A DNA stretch of 64,000 nt. Origin: Branchiostoma floridae (taxonomy: Eukaryota > Chordata > Leptocardii > Amphioxiformes > Branchiostomatidae). Below, piece after piece: positions 58,601 through 64,000 of the stretch (position 1 is its first letter; each line of letters opens with the position of its first letter). Where the stretch lies: contig NC_049983.1 of the NCBI RefSeq assembly GCF_000003815.2, positions 1 through 64,000 of the forward strand, written 5' to 3'. The translations under genes and the position numbers were made by a program. The notes beneath the pieces are model-generated. The model was not told the origin of the DNA. It did no database searches and saw only the letters and a program-made list of their open reading frames with translations.

Positions 58601-61026
58601 GAGCTTTAGATTTTTTGCCTTGCACATCATCTCAGAGAGGACCAAAACGAGCAAGCAAAGGGAGCTGAAAAAGAGCGCATCTGGTTGCATATTATTACAC
58701 ATATGGCGGATATGAAAGCCTGATGACAACTTAATATCAGCTGTCATACCATGTCAACAGTACACTTGCTTGTCTGCATTCTATAAATCAGTCATTATTG
58801 CTGTGACATATCTATAAAGTGCATAGTACTATACCATATGTTCACTTTTGTCACAAATAGTTTAACTTGTAAGATTATTCTGAAATCTCCTGCAATGTAT
58901 GATATAAGACTAACAGCCTTACAAGTCATAGAAAGTTTTTCTCACAACGTTTCTAACTCAAACTGAAAACTACTCTGCAACTGTACTTCCAAGCAGATGT
59001 CGGGAGATCATTTGTTAAATATTCAATTGATTCACCCTGCTTTCCTGTTTATAGTCAAACATCTTTGAAGTTTCCTCGAATCCATTTTAAGATTTAAACC
59101 CTCTCCTGAAGCAGGTCAGAAGCACAAACAGTTATTGGATCAAAGGTCTAGGTCTTGCCATGGGAGCAAAACTGGGTCAACTTCATTATACAAAGATCTC
59201 TTCTCCCTTCAAGGAGGCCTTTCATTCAGGCTCATTCAGCTCAATTTAATGGGAAGACTCCCTAGGTTAATACTTTAATCTCTTCTACACCATAGAAGAA
59301 TCTCTTCTACACCATAGAAGCACAAGCAAGCGAGCTAAATTGGTAAGGTAGACCGCAAGGAAACGTAAAGCTTATATAGGTCAAACAATAACACTGCATT
59401 ACCATACCGGTAATGAATACCTTTGAAGGCCTTTGTTCATATTTCCCAGGCGAAGAACCTGCAGTGATTTGGAATAAACTAAAACAATTGAAGCATAGCC
59501 AATGGATTTAGAAAAAGTATTTGACAGGTATTTCAGGTATGAGATCTATTCAGGTGCTAAAGACAGCCTCTTGGGCGTGAGAAGTGGTGTAGCTCTATTG
59601 TTTGGGGCGTGTACAAATAAGTTACTATTTTACCTAGCTTGACAATCTGTTTTTCATTAGTTGCCCGCCAAAATTTGTATGTACAATGTCACAGCGCGCG
59701 CTTGGTGACCATGCCAAGTGCGCCATGGGTACACTAAAAAGCAGAACTTCTGAATCACGCGGAAAACATGGCCATCTTTTTCTTTCAGTTTGAGATAAAA
59801 CTGACTAAATATTAGTGGTATCTAATGTTAAACTTTTAAACACTTTGAAGAGAATTATGTACGTGAATTATTGCTCTTGACATAGAATTACTGATTATTT
59901 TCTTTATAAATCATTGTCTCACAATAAATTAATCTTAATCATTCTTTAACTCTTAAGAGTAGGGTAGAGTACTTAGAGTAGAGTAGAGACTAGAGTGAAT
60001 AAATCTTGACCCCTAATACTATGGGCATCCCAAGAAAGAAAAGAAAACCTAGACTAGAGACATGACCCTAACATTCAATCTACACTTCGAGCCAAACTGC
60101 AAGTATTTACTTCTTCAACAAGTCTAGAATTACCCACCTATAAATAGATTTTTGGATGCTCCTTGTACATGATGAGATGCAAATTTTCCTCTTGAAAATA
60201 ATAATTTGAAATCCTTGAACATTTTCTTTCGTTGCAATAATTTTTGAAGGTCGTATTGAGGACAAAATTCCTTCCACTCCAGAATAATTATTACTTGTAG
60301 ATCTGATAATTTCAATTTTCTACCACTTCTGTCTGCGCTTCGCTACTAAACAAGCCGTAGCTAATTCAATCATAGTAAAACGGACTCCCTAGTGATTTAT
60401 GTGTTTTTCAGTATCCAATGCTGCAGTTTTTGTCCTAATCCAATTTCTGAATCATAAAATCGTTCTGCAGTGCTGCGCGTAAAAGGGGGAGGGGTGAAGA
60501 CCTCGTAACATTTCCACATAGGAAAAATATTTCTAAATTTGCATAAAAACGGGGTTCGCCAGCGTGGCAAACGGTACAAAACTGACGTAATCTGAGCCAC
60601 TAGTATACGTCTATTTCAGCTCTGCCTGGGTGATATGGTTGGATATATCGGACTGACAGAAATTTTTGTGGATACGTCAGTTTTGTGGGGAGGGCTGATA
60701 CGCCATCCGGCGCTCGCATGGGTGCGTGAAAGCGTCGTCTGACTTCCGCCCTTATATGATACGTATATATTTATGAACCATAACCGTAACAAACTATGAA
60801 TATGTCCTACCTCTTTGGCTAGGTCCAGCTCCCTGTTAGTCACTTCAAACAGCGCTTCCAAGTCTTCATATTGCTGGAGGATGAGCTGTTTTTCCTCCAG
60901 CACTTGCAGTCCGTACTCGGCCGCTTGGATTTTTTCCTGGGACGTCTGTTCCAATTCCTGCCGCAGCCGCAGCACCTCGACCCGTAACCCCTCCACCGAC
61001 GACGGTAACCCCTCCCCCCTCTCCAT
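26000..61026 (-). CDS. BICD: Bicaudal-D homologue, dynein-dynactin cargo adaptor (whole gene)
   Basis: Nine exons join in frame (61026-60811, 40105-39956, 38898-38707, 37982-37848, 34112-33816, 31983-31867, 30956-30786, 27863-27661, 27014-26000) to about 831 residues; human BICD2 is about 824. All junctions are phase 0 except the last (phase 2). The product is a coiled-coil homodimer that links dynein-dynactin to vesicles or RNP cargo. The N-terminal EKIQAAEYG carries the A-A-x-x-G CC1 box (residues 35-39) that binds dynein light intermediate chain. [20 protein letters not shown] is the central conserved block. The C-terminal block [20 protein letters not shown] through [20 protein letters not shown] is the cargo-binding coiled coil. 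The vertebrate segment with DYYEVDINGPE between exons 6 and 7 has no counterpart. Intron 1 is 20.7 kb. A single chordate orthologue of BICD1 and BICD2 is inferred. Confidence 0.95.
27231..27262 (-). repeat. Partial duplicate of the start of BicD exon 9
   Basis: ATTCTCTCCTTCTTTTTACT then GTTCCTGTGGGACA matches 26991-27022, which holds the exon 9 start and its acceptor. The copy keeps CACAG|GAACAGT on the minus strand, but the Met codon is changed to Lys. The distance to the parent is about 240 bp. Confidence 0.7.
27661..27863 (-). CDS. BICD: BicD exon 8
   Basis: The acceptor CCCAAACAG precedes 27863 and the donor AGAAG|GTACAG follows 27661; phase 0 in, phase 2 out. It contains [20 protein letters not shown] and [12 protein letters not shown], near-identical to the same block of vertebrate BICD proteins. 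Confidence 0.95.
28540..28952. mobile_element. TAGCCTGGGTACC-type MITE with 9-bp target duplication
   Basis: TAGCCTGGGTACCATCC at 28549 is inverted at 28927-28943 (GGATGGTACCCAGGCTA). GTTAACAAC flanks both ends (28540-28548, 28944-28952). The interior of about 395 bp has open frames but no recognisable domain. It sits in the BicD intron between exons 7b and 8. Confidence 0.9.
30104..30193 (-). CDS. BICD: Candidate BicD exon 7b, 30 codons, possibly alternative
   Basis: A strong pyrimidine tract and acceptor (TCTCTCTCGTCCTCTATCAG) precede 30193 and a donor CAG|GTCAGG follows 30104. The 90-nt interval is open in phase 0, matching both neighbours. It encodes a heptad-rich stretch ([17 protein letters not shown]) that fits a coiled-coil protein. 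No obvious counterpart in vertebrate BICD is apparent, so it may be lineage-specific or a cassette exon. Confidence 0.55.
30786..30956 (-). CDS. BICD: BicD exon 7
   Basis: The acceptor AATTTTACAG precedes 30956 and the donor CAG|GTAACC follows 30786; 57 codons, phase 0 to 0. It encodes a coiled coil ([20 protein letters not shown] ... [16 protein letters not shown]). Its 5' portion and acceptor are repeated upstream at 31058-31500. Confidence 0.92.
31058..31500 (-). repeat. Degraded tandem copies of the 5' part of BicD exon 7
   Basis: Units starting near 31058, 31222 (exon part deleted), 31327 and 31472 each carry the exon start (antisense of GTTGACCACGAGAGCAAAGA in two of them), the acceptor region and about 90 bp of intron with CTTATCATTCCACATAATAG and TATGACGTAGGGT. 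The parent unit starts at 30911. The period is about 145 bp. The nearest copy keeps the acceptor and 16 codons but not the rest of the exon. Confidence 0.8.
31867..31983 (-). CDS. BICD: BicD exon 6
   Basis: The acceptor TTTCCCCCAG precedes 31983 and the donor AAG|GTAAGA follows 31867; 39 codons, phase 0 to 0. It reads [20 protein letters not shown], matching the vertebrate segment that follows the LKQQL block of exon 5. Confidence 0.92.
32225..32425 (+). mobile_element. tRNA-derived SINE
   Basis: TGTAGCTCAACTGGCAGCGA resembles a tRNA A-box region. GGACTGAACTGTCTTTCGGA then AGGGACGTAAAA and GGCCTGTGTTCGAGGAG resemble the conserved body shared with the copies at 55.6 and 56.2 kb. It lies directly beside the exon 5 duplication array. 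Confidence 0.65.
32451..33810 (-). repeat. Ten tandem copies of the 3' end of BicD exon 5, each with a 5' splice site
   Basis: Units begin (donor side) at 32451, 32590, 32720, 32853, 32995, 33134, 33273, 33403, 33539 and 33678; the true exon's donor side is at 33811. Spacings are 130-142 bp and differ only by multiples of 3, from the (CAA)n linker. Each unit is about 105 bp of exon ([20 protein letters not shown] ... KLKQQLKQ) plus CAG|GTGAGT. Few substitutions separate units, so expansion or homogenisation is recent. Upstream of each copy, where the exon would need an acceptor, there is only U/G-rich (GTT)n followed by TACCACGAG. Confidence 0.95.
33816..34112 (-). CDS. BICD: BicD exon 5
   Basis: The acceptor CCTTGGGCAG precedes 34112 and the donor CAG|GTGAGT follows 33816; 99 codons, phase 0 to 0. 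It contains [20 protein letters not shown], then an alanine run (seven A) and a Gly-rich hinge, and ends with [20 protein letters not shown], which is almost identical to vertebrate BICD. Confidence 0.95.
34159..34453. mobile_element. hAT-like MITE, CAGGGTTCTAGCCAGCC termini
   Basis: CAGGGTTCTAGCCAGCC at the left is inverted at the right as GGCTGGCTAGAACACTG. About 295 bp, no ORF. The CAGGG/CACTG ends suggest hAT; no clean 8-bp duplication is visible. Located 47 bp upstream of BicD exon 5. Confidence 0.7.
35985..36162. mobile_element. MITE, ACGTCACATTTCCAAACC type
   Basis: ACGTCACATTTCCAAACCTG at the left is inverted by AGGTTTGGAAATGTGAC at the right. About 175 bp. Related in its termini to 4353-4507. 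Confidence 0.65.
36600..36665. mobile_element. Very short TAGCCTGGGT-type hairpin element
   Basis: TAGCCTGGGTGCTATCC and GGATAGAACCCAGGCTA enclose about 30 bp. Probably a deletion derivative of the family at 10479 and 28549. Confidence 0.65.
37848..37982 (-). CDS. BICD: BicD exon 4
   Basis: The acceptor TTTGTGCCAG precedes 37982 and the donor CAG|GTAACT follows 37848; 45 codons, phase 0 to 0. It reads [20 protein letters not shown] then [17 protein letters not shown], aligned to the vertebrate [20 protein letters not shown] block. Confidence 0.95.
37983..38330 (-). repeat. Tandem partial copies of BicD exon 4
   Basis: At 38001-38104 a copy keeps the acceptor and about 30 codons ([20 protein letters not shown]) but has lost about 11 internal codons and the donor. 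It continues into CAAACAAACAAACGTTGAT. Two further decayed units are recognisable near 38178-38220 and 38286-38330 by CAGCAAAGACACC and CACAAACAAACAAATG. The period is about 105-120 bp. Confidence 0.8.
38707..38898 (-). CDS. BICD: BicD exon 3
   Basis: The acceptor CTTACCTCCAG precedes 38898 and the donor CAG|GTAAGA follows 38707; 64 codons, phase 0 to 0. It contains QSENERL and [20 protein letters not shown], the most conserved part of the first half of BICD proteins. Confidence 0.97.
39140..39860. repeat. Two diverged direct copies of a dispersed repeat
   Basis: Both 39146-39430 and 39536-39850 run from GATACGGGT through GGCTCCACT, CACATTGGAATG-like or GACGTTGGAACATT, to CAACACAGTGTATTCTGCAT-type ends. 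They are clearly alignable but diverged, with CGTGTGATAC-like inverted pieces. Class unknown. Confidence 0.5.
39956..40105 (-). CDS. BICD: BicD exon 2
   Basis: The acceptor ATGTTTCAG precedes 40105 and the donor CAG|GTGGGG follows 39956; 50 codons, phase 0 to 0. It reads [20 protein letters not shown] then [15 protein letters not shown], matching the vertebrate NHKKVAADGESREESL segment. It was found by direct translation because it opens no long frame. Confidence 0.93.
40284..40455. mobile_element. Single arm of the element family at 13383-13802
   Basis: GTTCTCGCCGCAAAAGCGCC ... GAAGCAGAACTCCAGTTAGA ... GTGAGAAAAACTGGTTGTGT corresponds to 13645-13802 in the same order. No inverted partner nearby. 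Confidence 0.7.
40876..41452. mobile_element. Long-TIR element, TAGCCTGGAATCCAGCC type, 8-bp duplication
   Basis: Terminal inverted repeats of about 120 bp: TAGCCTGGAATCCAGCC ... TATTCGCAGAGATTTTATGC at the left against TAAAATCTCTGCGAATATTC ... GGCTGGATTCCAGGCTA at the right (40884-41444). CCCTGTTT flanks both sides (40876-40883, 41445-41452). The central open frames show no transposase. Confidence 0.88.
42879..42973. mobile_element. Hairpin MITE with 35-bp arms, AGCCTGGATACCAGACC
   Basis: AGCCTGGATACCAGACCCCA then GCCCGATCTCAAAA is inverted almost perfectly at the right end after about 25 bp. It would fold into one long hairpin. Confidence 0.85.
43052..44003. mobile_element. Non-autonomous piggyBac-like element, TTAA duplication
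   Basis: TTAA|CCCTATTCAGACCGGG at the left and GGTCTGAATAGGG|TTAA at the right (element 43056-43999, 944 bp). The inverted ends extend through the G-run and TTTTGAGGCCC. TTAA duplication with CCC-starting termini is the piggyBac signature. The interior is AT-rich with many TGACGTCA-like steps and carries no transposase. Confidence 0.88.
44828..44857. repeat. Perfect 30-bp palindrome
   Basis: ATCAAGGAGGTTATA is followed directly by its reverse complement. The half-site GTTAACCTCCTTG recurs at 62998, 63128 and (inverted) 63646. Confidence 0.85.
45555..45672. repeat. GT-rich microsatellite
   Basis: Low-complexity (TG)n with interspersed TATG, CGTG and GAGTG steps. Long frames here are artefacts of the repeat. 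Confidence 0.95.
46493..46695. mobile_element. MITE with CTGTAAATGCA termini and TA duplication
   Basis: TA|CTGTAAATGCATTTAAGTTC at the left and GAACATTTCTGCATTTACAG|TA at the right. The interior repeats TTCGCGG and CCGCGAA as subterminal motifs. 199 bp. TA duplication suggests a Tc1/mariner-type mobiliser. A decayed relative is at 53700-53930. Confidence 0.85.
48728..48835. repeat. Four tandem copies of a 27-28-bp CCGCGAA unit
   Basis: AAAACCGCGAAAATTAAATT repeats four times with one- or two-base changes. It resembles the subterminal motif of the 46493 MITE and could be a transposase-binding array. Confidence 0.8.
48876..49604. repeat. Large inverted repeat, arms about 290 bp, gap at centre
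   Basis: The left arm 48876-49168 (AAGGTATCTCGGTTGGCTAA ... TAGTGTTGCGCAAACTGATA) is inverted at 49318-49604 with roughly 93% identity by eye. The loop holds 44 bp plus the 100-N gap at 49213-49312, as expected where a hairpin blocks sequencing. Confidence 0.88.
50918..51727. other. Assembly gap (810 N)
   Basis: The largest gap in the window, in BicD intron 1, flanked by a short repeat (CACAGATTGTAGAACAGATC). Confidence 0.99.
53700..53935. mobile_element. Decayed MITE related to 46493-46695
   Basis: GGGGATTTAATTTCACAGTT near the left and TTTTCTGCATTTACAGTA at the right end match the TA-type element; the left terminus is no longer recognisable. Confidence 0.55.
54837..55208. mobile_element. 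hAT-like MITE with repeated GGTGCACC
   Basis: CAGGGCTCGAAATTCATTTT at the left and CAGTATTTCAAGCCCTG at the right are inverted. Near both ends GGGTGCACC or GTGCACCC is repeated (at least eight times overall), as subterminal motifs of hAT elements often are. Confidence 0.75.
55537..55800 (-). mobile_element. SINE body with (GT)n tail, minus orientation
   Basis: On the minus strand GGAAAGGCACTCTGCACCAA, GAAAATGAGTACCTAGCTTT and GGTTAGGGATGTCCCTTGGA are followed by ACCCATCACATTTATC and a CA/GT microsatellite at 55537-55630. This is the same body as the copy at 56180. Confidence 0.7.
56180..56470 (+). mobile_element. tRNA-derived SINE
   Basis: GAGGTCCTGGGTTCAAATCT carries a tRNA B box (GGTTCAAATCT) preceded by AGGACATTGGGTCCAAGACC. 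The body includes TTAAATGGAGGTCCC, GAGGAGAG and AAAGAATCCACCACACTGAT. It is diverged, so an old insertion. Confidence 0.75.
60811..61026 (-). CDS. BICD: BicD exon 1 (dynein-binding CC1 box)
   Basis: ATG at 61026 opens 72 codons ending at [29 protein letters not shown] and [20 protein letters not shown] match the vertebrate N-terminus. A-A-E-Y-G at residues 35-39 is the A-A-x-x-G CC1 box for the dynein light intermediate chain. The start is shorter than in vertebrate BICD by about ten residues, but no in-frame upstream ATG was found in the adjacent sequence. Confidence 0.95.
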
Positions 61027-61150
61027 CTCCGCTACTTCTGAGCTAAAAAGTCCGACATCAAAGCTAGCTAGACGGTAAAAAAGCGTCCGTTTTGCCTGCA
61101 GCAGCGGTCCGCAGACGGTAGCAAGTCCTCAGCCCCGCCATTTTTAATTT
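61027..61150 (-). promoter_or_regulatory. BicD 5' UTR/promoter-proximal block with YY1-like site and uORF
   Basis: On the minus strand AAAAATGGCGGGG at about 61133-61145 matches the YY1-type AAnATGGCG element often found at metazoan start sites. Its ATG (61141) opens a 25-codon upstream ORF ending near 61064, out of frame with BicD. The region is richer in CpG than its surroundings. The transcription start itself cannot be placed from sequence. Confidence 0.4.
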
Positions 61151-64000
61151 ATGTTAATGTATGCAAACGTTCGAAATCGGGGCCTCATGACGTCATGTCA
61201 ACACCATCTGTATACCTCAATGTATCAAATTTCAAAACACTTATAAAATGGTCTGGATTTAGTATGTTTTATAAACAAAATTATACATAAAACAGAGTGA
61301 CCTGTACTATAGAATTATGATGCAAGCAATTTGTTGATAATCAAAGGTACATAAAACATGACAAATTATGAGAGGTTTGGATGAGTCATCAACTGAGAAT
61401 GGCTTATCAATGCTATGGGGATGGGTTAGGTTTTAAGATCTTTCTTATTGTTGAGTCAAATGAATTTTCAAAATCAATGAAATTTCACGATCAGATCTCA
61501 ACGATATAATCTGCCATCATAAGTTTTGTTGGAAATTTGCACTTCTTTTGCCCAGTTTTCTATTCGGATATTCATCAATCAAATAACGTTATGTTACAGT
61601 CCTTTCTTTTAGCATATCTAGTAATATTTATTTATAAATATTTTGATACTTTTCCTTGCTGCACTATTTGTGTGTGATATCCCGACTTACTTGAATGATA
61701 GTGATTCAAGCCTGCAACATAAAGTGCAACATTATGGCCATATTGTTCGTCCAAATTAGTCAATCATAGGGCCATAAACCTTCTCCACAACTAGGGCAGG
61801 GTACACAAATGTGGTAAGCCAGGAAGCTAGACTGTTTTCAGGGCCTACTTAGGCCAGCTCCATGGCTCCAGGGACTTCCTCAAAGGAGGATGTACGAGGG
61901 GGGTTCCTGACAGTCCTTTACGCTGAATTGAGAAGAACCCCCTACGTATTATTTTTTATGCTAAAATCGAGGTAGGCAACTATACAAAAAAATATACCCC
62001 TCTCTAAGAATTGATATGAATAAGGACGTCCTTGATATGAATAAGATGGCTTTTCCTAAAAATTGTGGGAAACAGAAATAGGCTACCTACGCCTTACCAA
62101 GGAGCTTTTAAAAGCTCCTTGGCCTTACAGAAAGTACAGAGGTGTGTATGCAGGCCCTCTTGAACTTGTGAGGCAAAATTTCCAAGAGCCTTTGTATGCC
62201 CTGTAAAACAGCCTGGCTCCTAGGCTATGTATGGTTCCTTGGTAGTTGATTTCAATGACATATGGCTGATCTCCTTTGACAGTCCCCCGCAAATACTGGC
62301 CAAATTGTTAACAAACGTGACAGTGAGCTAACTCTGTACACTCTTTTGTCATGTTGTTTGCAGACCATATATATGTAAGATCAAGTGGCTAGATTACGTT
62401 TCAAAACCAAGAAAGTTCTATTCCAGCAAGGACTCAATGAAACCTCGATTCCTGAGGCTCTTTAAAACGGGCCTATGCCTGGCATTTTGGAGCATGGTGT
62501 TCTAATATAGCAAAACACTTGGACTTCATATACTCTTACATAGTCGGCATCTAAGAATGAACAAAATTAATTATTATTACATAATTGTATAAGAAGGTAC
62601 TGGTTGTATTACCTGTAGTATGTACCAGTGTCCATGGTAAGGTGTAAAAAAACAGCCACCTCCCATTCTAGGCTTCATATGATTTATTGCAAGAAAAATG
62701 TTGGCCGGTTGCCCAACTCGAGTGTACACACTAACCGACTTTTGATATATCACAAGTTTCCTTGACATAAAGCATGACTACATGGTTTGAATATTAACAG
62801 AAAGTTTGGTAGTCGCAATTATCGGCCATAACCATAACTTTTTCACCTAACAGCTTATCAGCCAACATAAAGTTGTGGTTGACAGTATTACAGTCAACAG
62901 AGACATATGTCCTGTTTGAAAAAATACCAGTTTTACTGGAGTCATTTAAAGTAACAATTCAGTCCCGGTTCTCTTGATAAGACAAGGATGTCCCTCGTTA
63001 ACCTCCTTGGACATTAAAGATAATTCGATTAAAGCTAGAGGTTTTAAGCATTTGCAAGCAAATACACACAATTCTTTACCTTCACTTGGTCTAGCCTAAC
63101 AAACTAATGGTCCTCTTTATTCTTACTGAGACCAAGGTTAACCTCCTTGCTGAAACACATTCATATACAGGGTGACCAGCCCCTCCAGCTCTGTCCTACC
63201 ACTTGCTACATAATGTAATCAAACACAATAGTGTCTGCTACAGTAACCATGGCGACAACAATCAGGTCATTGACCTTATTCGTTTGGAGAAGAAGAAAAA
63301 AGAAACTGAGCAAAAACAATATGTTACTGTTCGGTGGAGCCAAACATAATAATAAAATCCTCCAAGTCCATATTACATATTAAACAGACTGGCTGCCACA
63401 CCAAAACCAACAAAACGAGTCATACTTTCTTTTTTTTACATACAATTCTTAACTTCAACAAAGTCACCAACATATTGCATACAATGTTGACTATTCTTCA
63501 ATCATAGAATTTTTAACATCCAAAGTTCCAACAATTACAATTTGGAATAATCTCATTACAAGCAAATACTTCTAACGAGATTTGGTATGCGCAGTTATAA
63601 CAATAGGCACTTGATAAATATCCGTAAAATAAACTTTGTCAGTACAGACAAGGAGGTTAACAGACGACCCCCCCCTACAGTCTCTGTCTCACTCAATTAC
63701 TTCTCACAGCAGACAACATATTGATAACTAATGAAGCAAGAAATTTGATCCTCAGTGGTTTGGATTAGACATTTACATGTAAATATGGGTGCTCATAGTC
63801 CTACCAAGGGGTCTATTCAATCTTTCTAGTCTTACATATTTTCATTCAAATGATCATGGACATGACAATGTGCTCTGTCTCTTGCCTTTTTTGTGGTTTC
63901 TTTTACATTCTATTTCAAGTTTAAGCACTTCTGTTGAGGCTTTTAGCCTGGATGCCAGACTGTTTCCAGGGCCTATACAAGCCAGTTCATTGTTGTTGTT
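61151..64000. other. No recognisable gene
   Basis: AT-rich flank upstream of BicD. It holds a perfect 26-bp palindrome at 62097-62122 (CCAAGGAGCTTTTAAAAGCT plus CCTTGG) and an inverted pair of GTTAACCTCCTTG ends at 63128 and 63646-63658 that may bound a roughly 530-bp TTAA-type MITE. A partial TAGCCTGGATGCCAGACT terminus lies at 63943. Confidence 0.55.

Larger units (their letters stand above)
40106..60810 (-). other. BicD intron 1 (20.7 kb), transposon-rich
   Basis: No additional exon of BicD is recognised here. The intron hosts most of the mobile elements listed below, two gaps (49213-49312 and 50918-51727), a GT-rich tract at 45555-45672 and long AT-rich stretches (44.0-45.5, 46.7-48.1, 51.7-53.7, 56.5-60.8 kb) in which I see no gene. 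Confidence 0.75.

Overview
The window looks like invertebrate-chordate DNA, most likely amphioxus (Branchiostoma). The evidence is intron-rich genes with GT-AG exons, one BICD-type gene that looks ancestral to the vertebrate BICD1/BICD2 pair, and a very high density of short inverted-repeat DNA transposons, tRNA-derived SINEs and LINE/Penelope remnants. It is a draft scaffold: five gaps of exactly 100 N (1015, 2872, 7332, 25443, 49213) and one of 810 N (50918-51727).

Left part (about 3.1-18.8 kb). A plus-strand class C beta-lactamase-related serine hydrolase is present as four exons (3154-15447); its N-terminal exons are not seen. Its 8.85-kb second intron contains, on the opposite strand, a CYP2-type cytochrome P450 (5980-10297) with six of the expected seven exons. 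The missing P450 exon should lie where the assembly instead has a GC-rich algal light-harvesting (LHC) protein fragment (about 7049-7330) that runs into a 100-N gap, so a contaminated or mis-joined contig is the simplest reading. Downstream are a two-exon gene for an 86-residue secreted peptide (minus, 16170-16731) and a truncated copy of the hydrolase's last exon (18564-18768).

Right part (26.0-61.1 kb). One large minus-strand gene, the Bicaudal-D homologue (dynein-dynactin cargo adaptor), was assembled from nine coding exons with matching phases, giving about 831 residues. A tenth, frame-preserving exon (30104-30193) may be optional. Pieces of four exons (4, 5, 7, 9) are repeated next to the parent exon. 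The most striking case is ten extra near-identical copies of the 3' end of exon 5, each with an intact 5' splice site and separated by (CAA)n, at 32451-33810.

Mobile elements fill the rest: a 944-bp piggyBac-like element with TTAA duplications, a 2.0-kb hAT-like element with an 8-bp duplication, several elements with TAGCCTGG termini and 8-9-bp duplications, two foldback-type structures carrying a 31-bp hairpin-forming minisatellite, a Penelope-like GIY-YIG remnant and three SINEs. I see no tRNA, rRNA, CRISPR array or bacterial operon. From 18.8 to 26.0 kb and from 61.2 kb to the end I recognise no coding gene.
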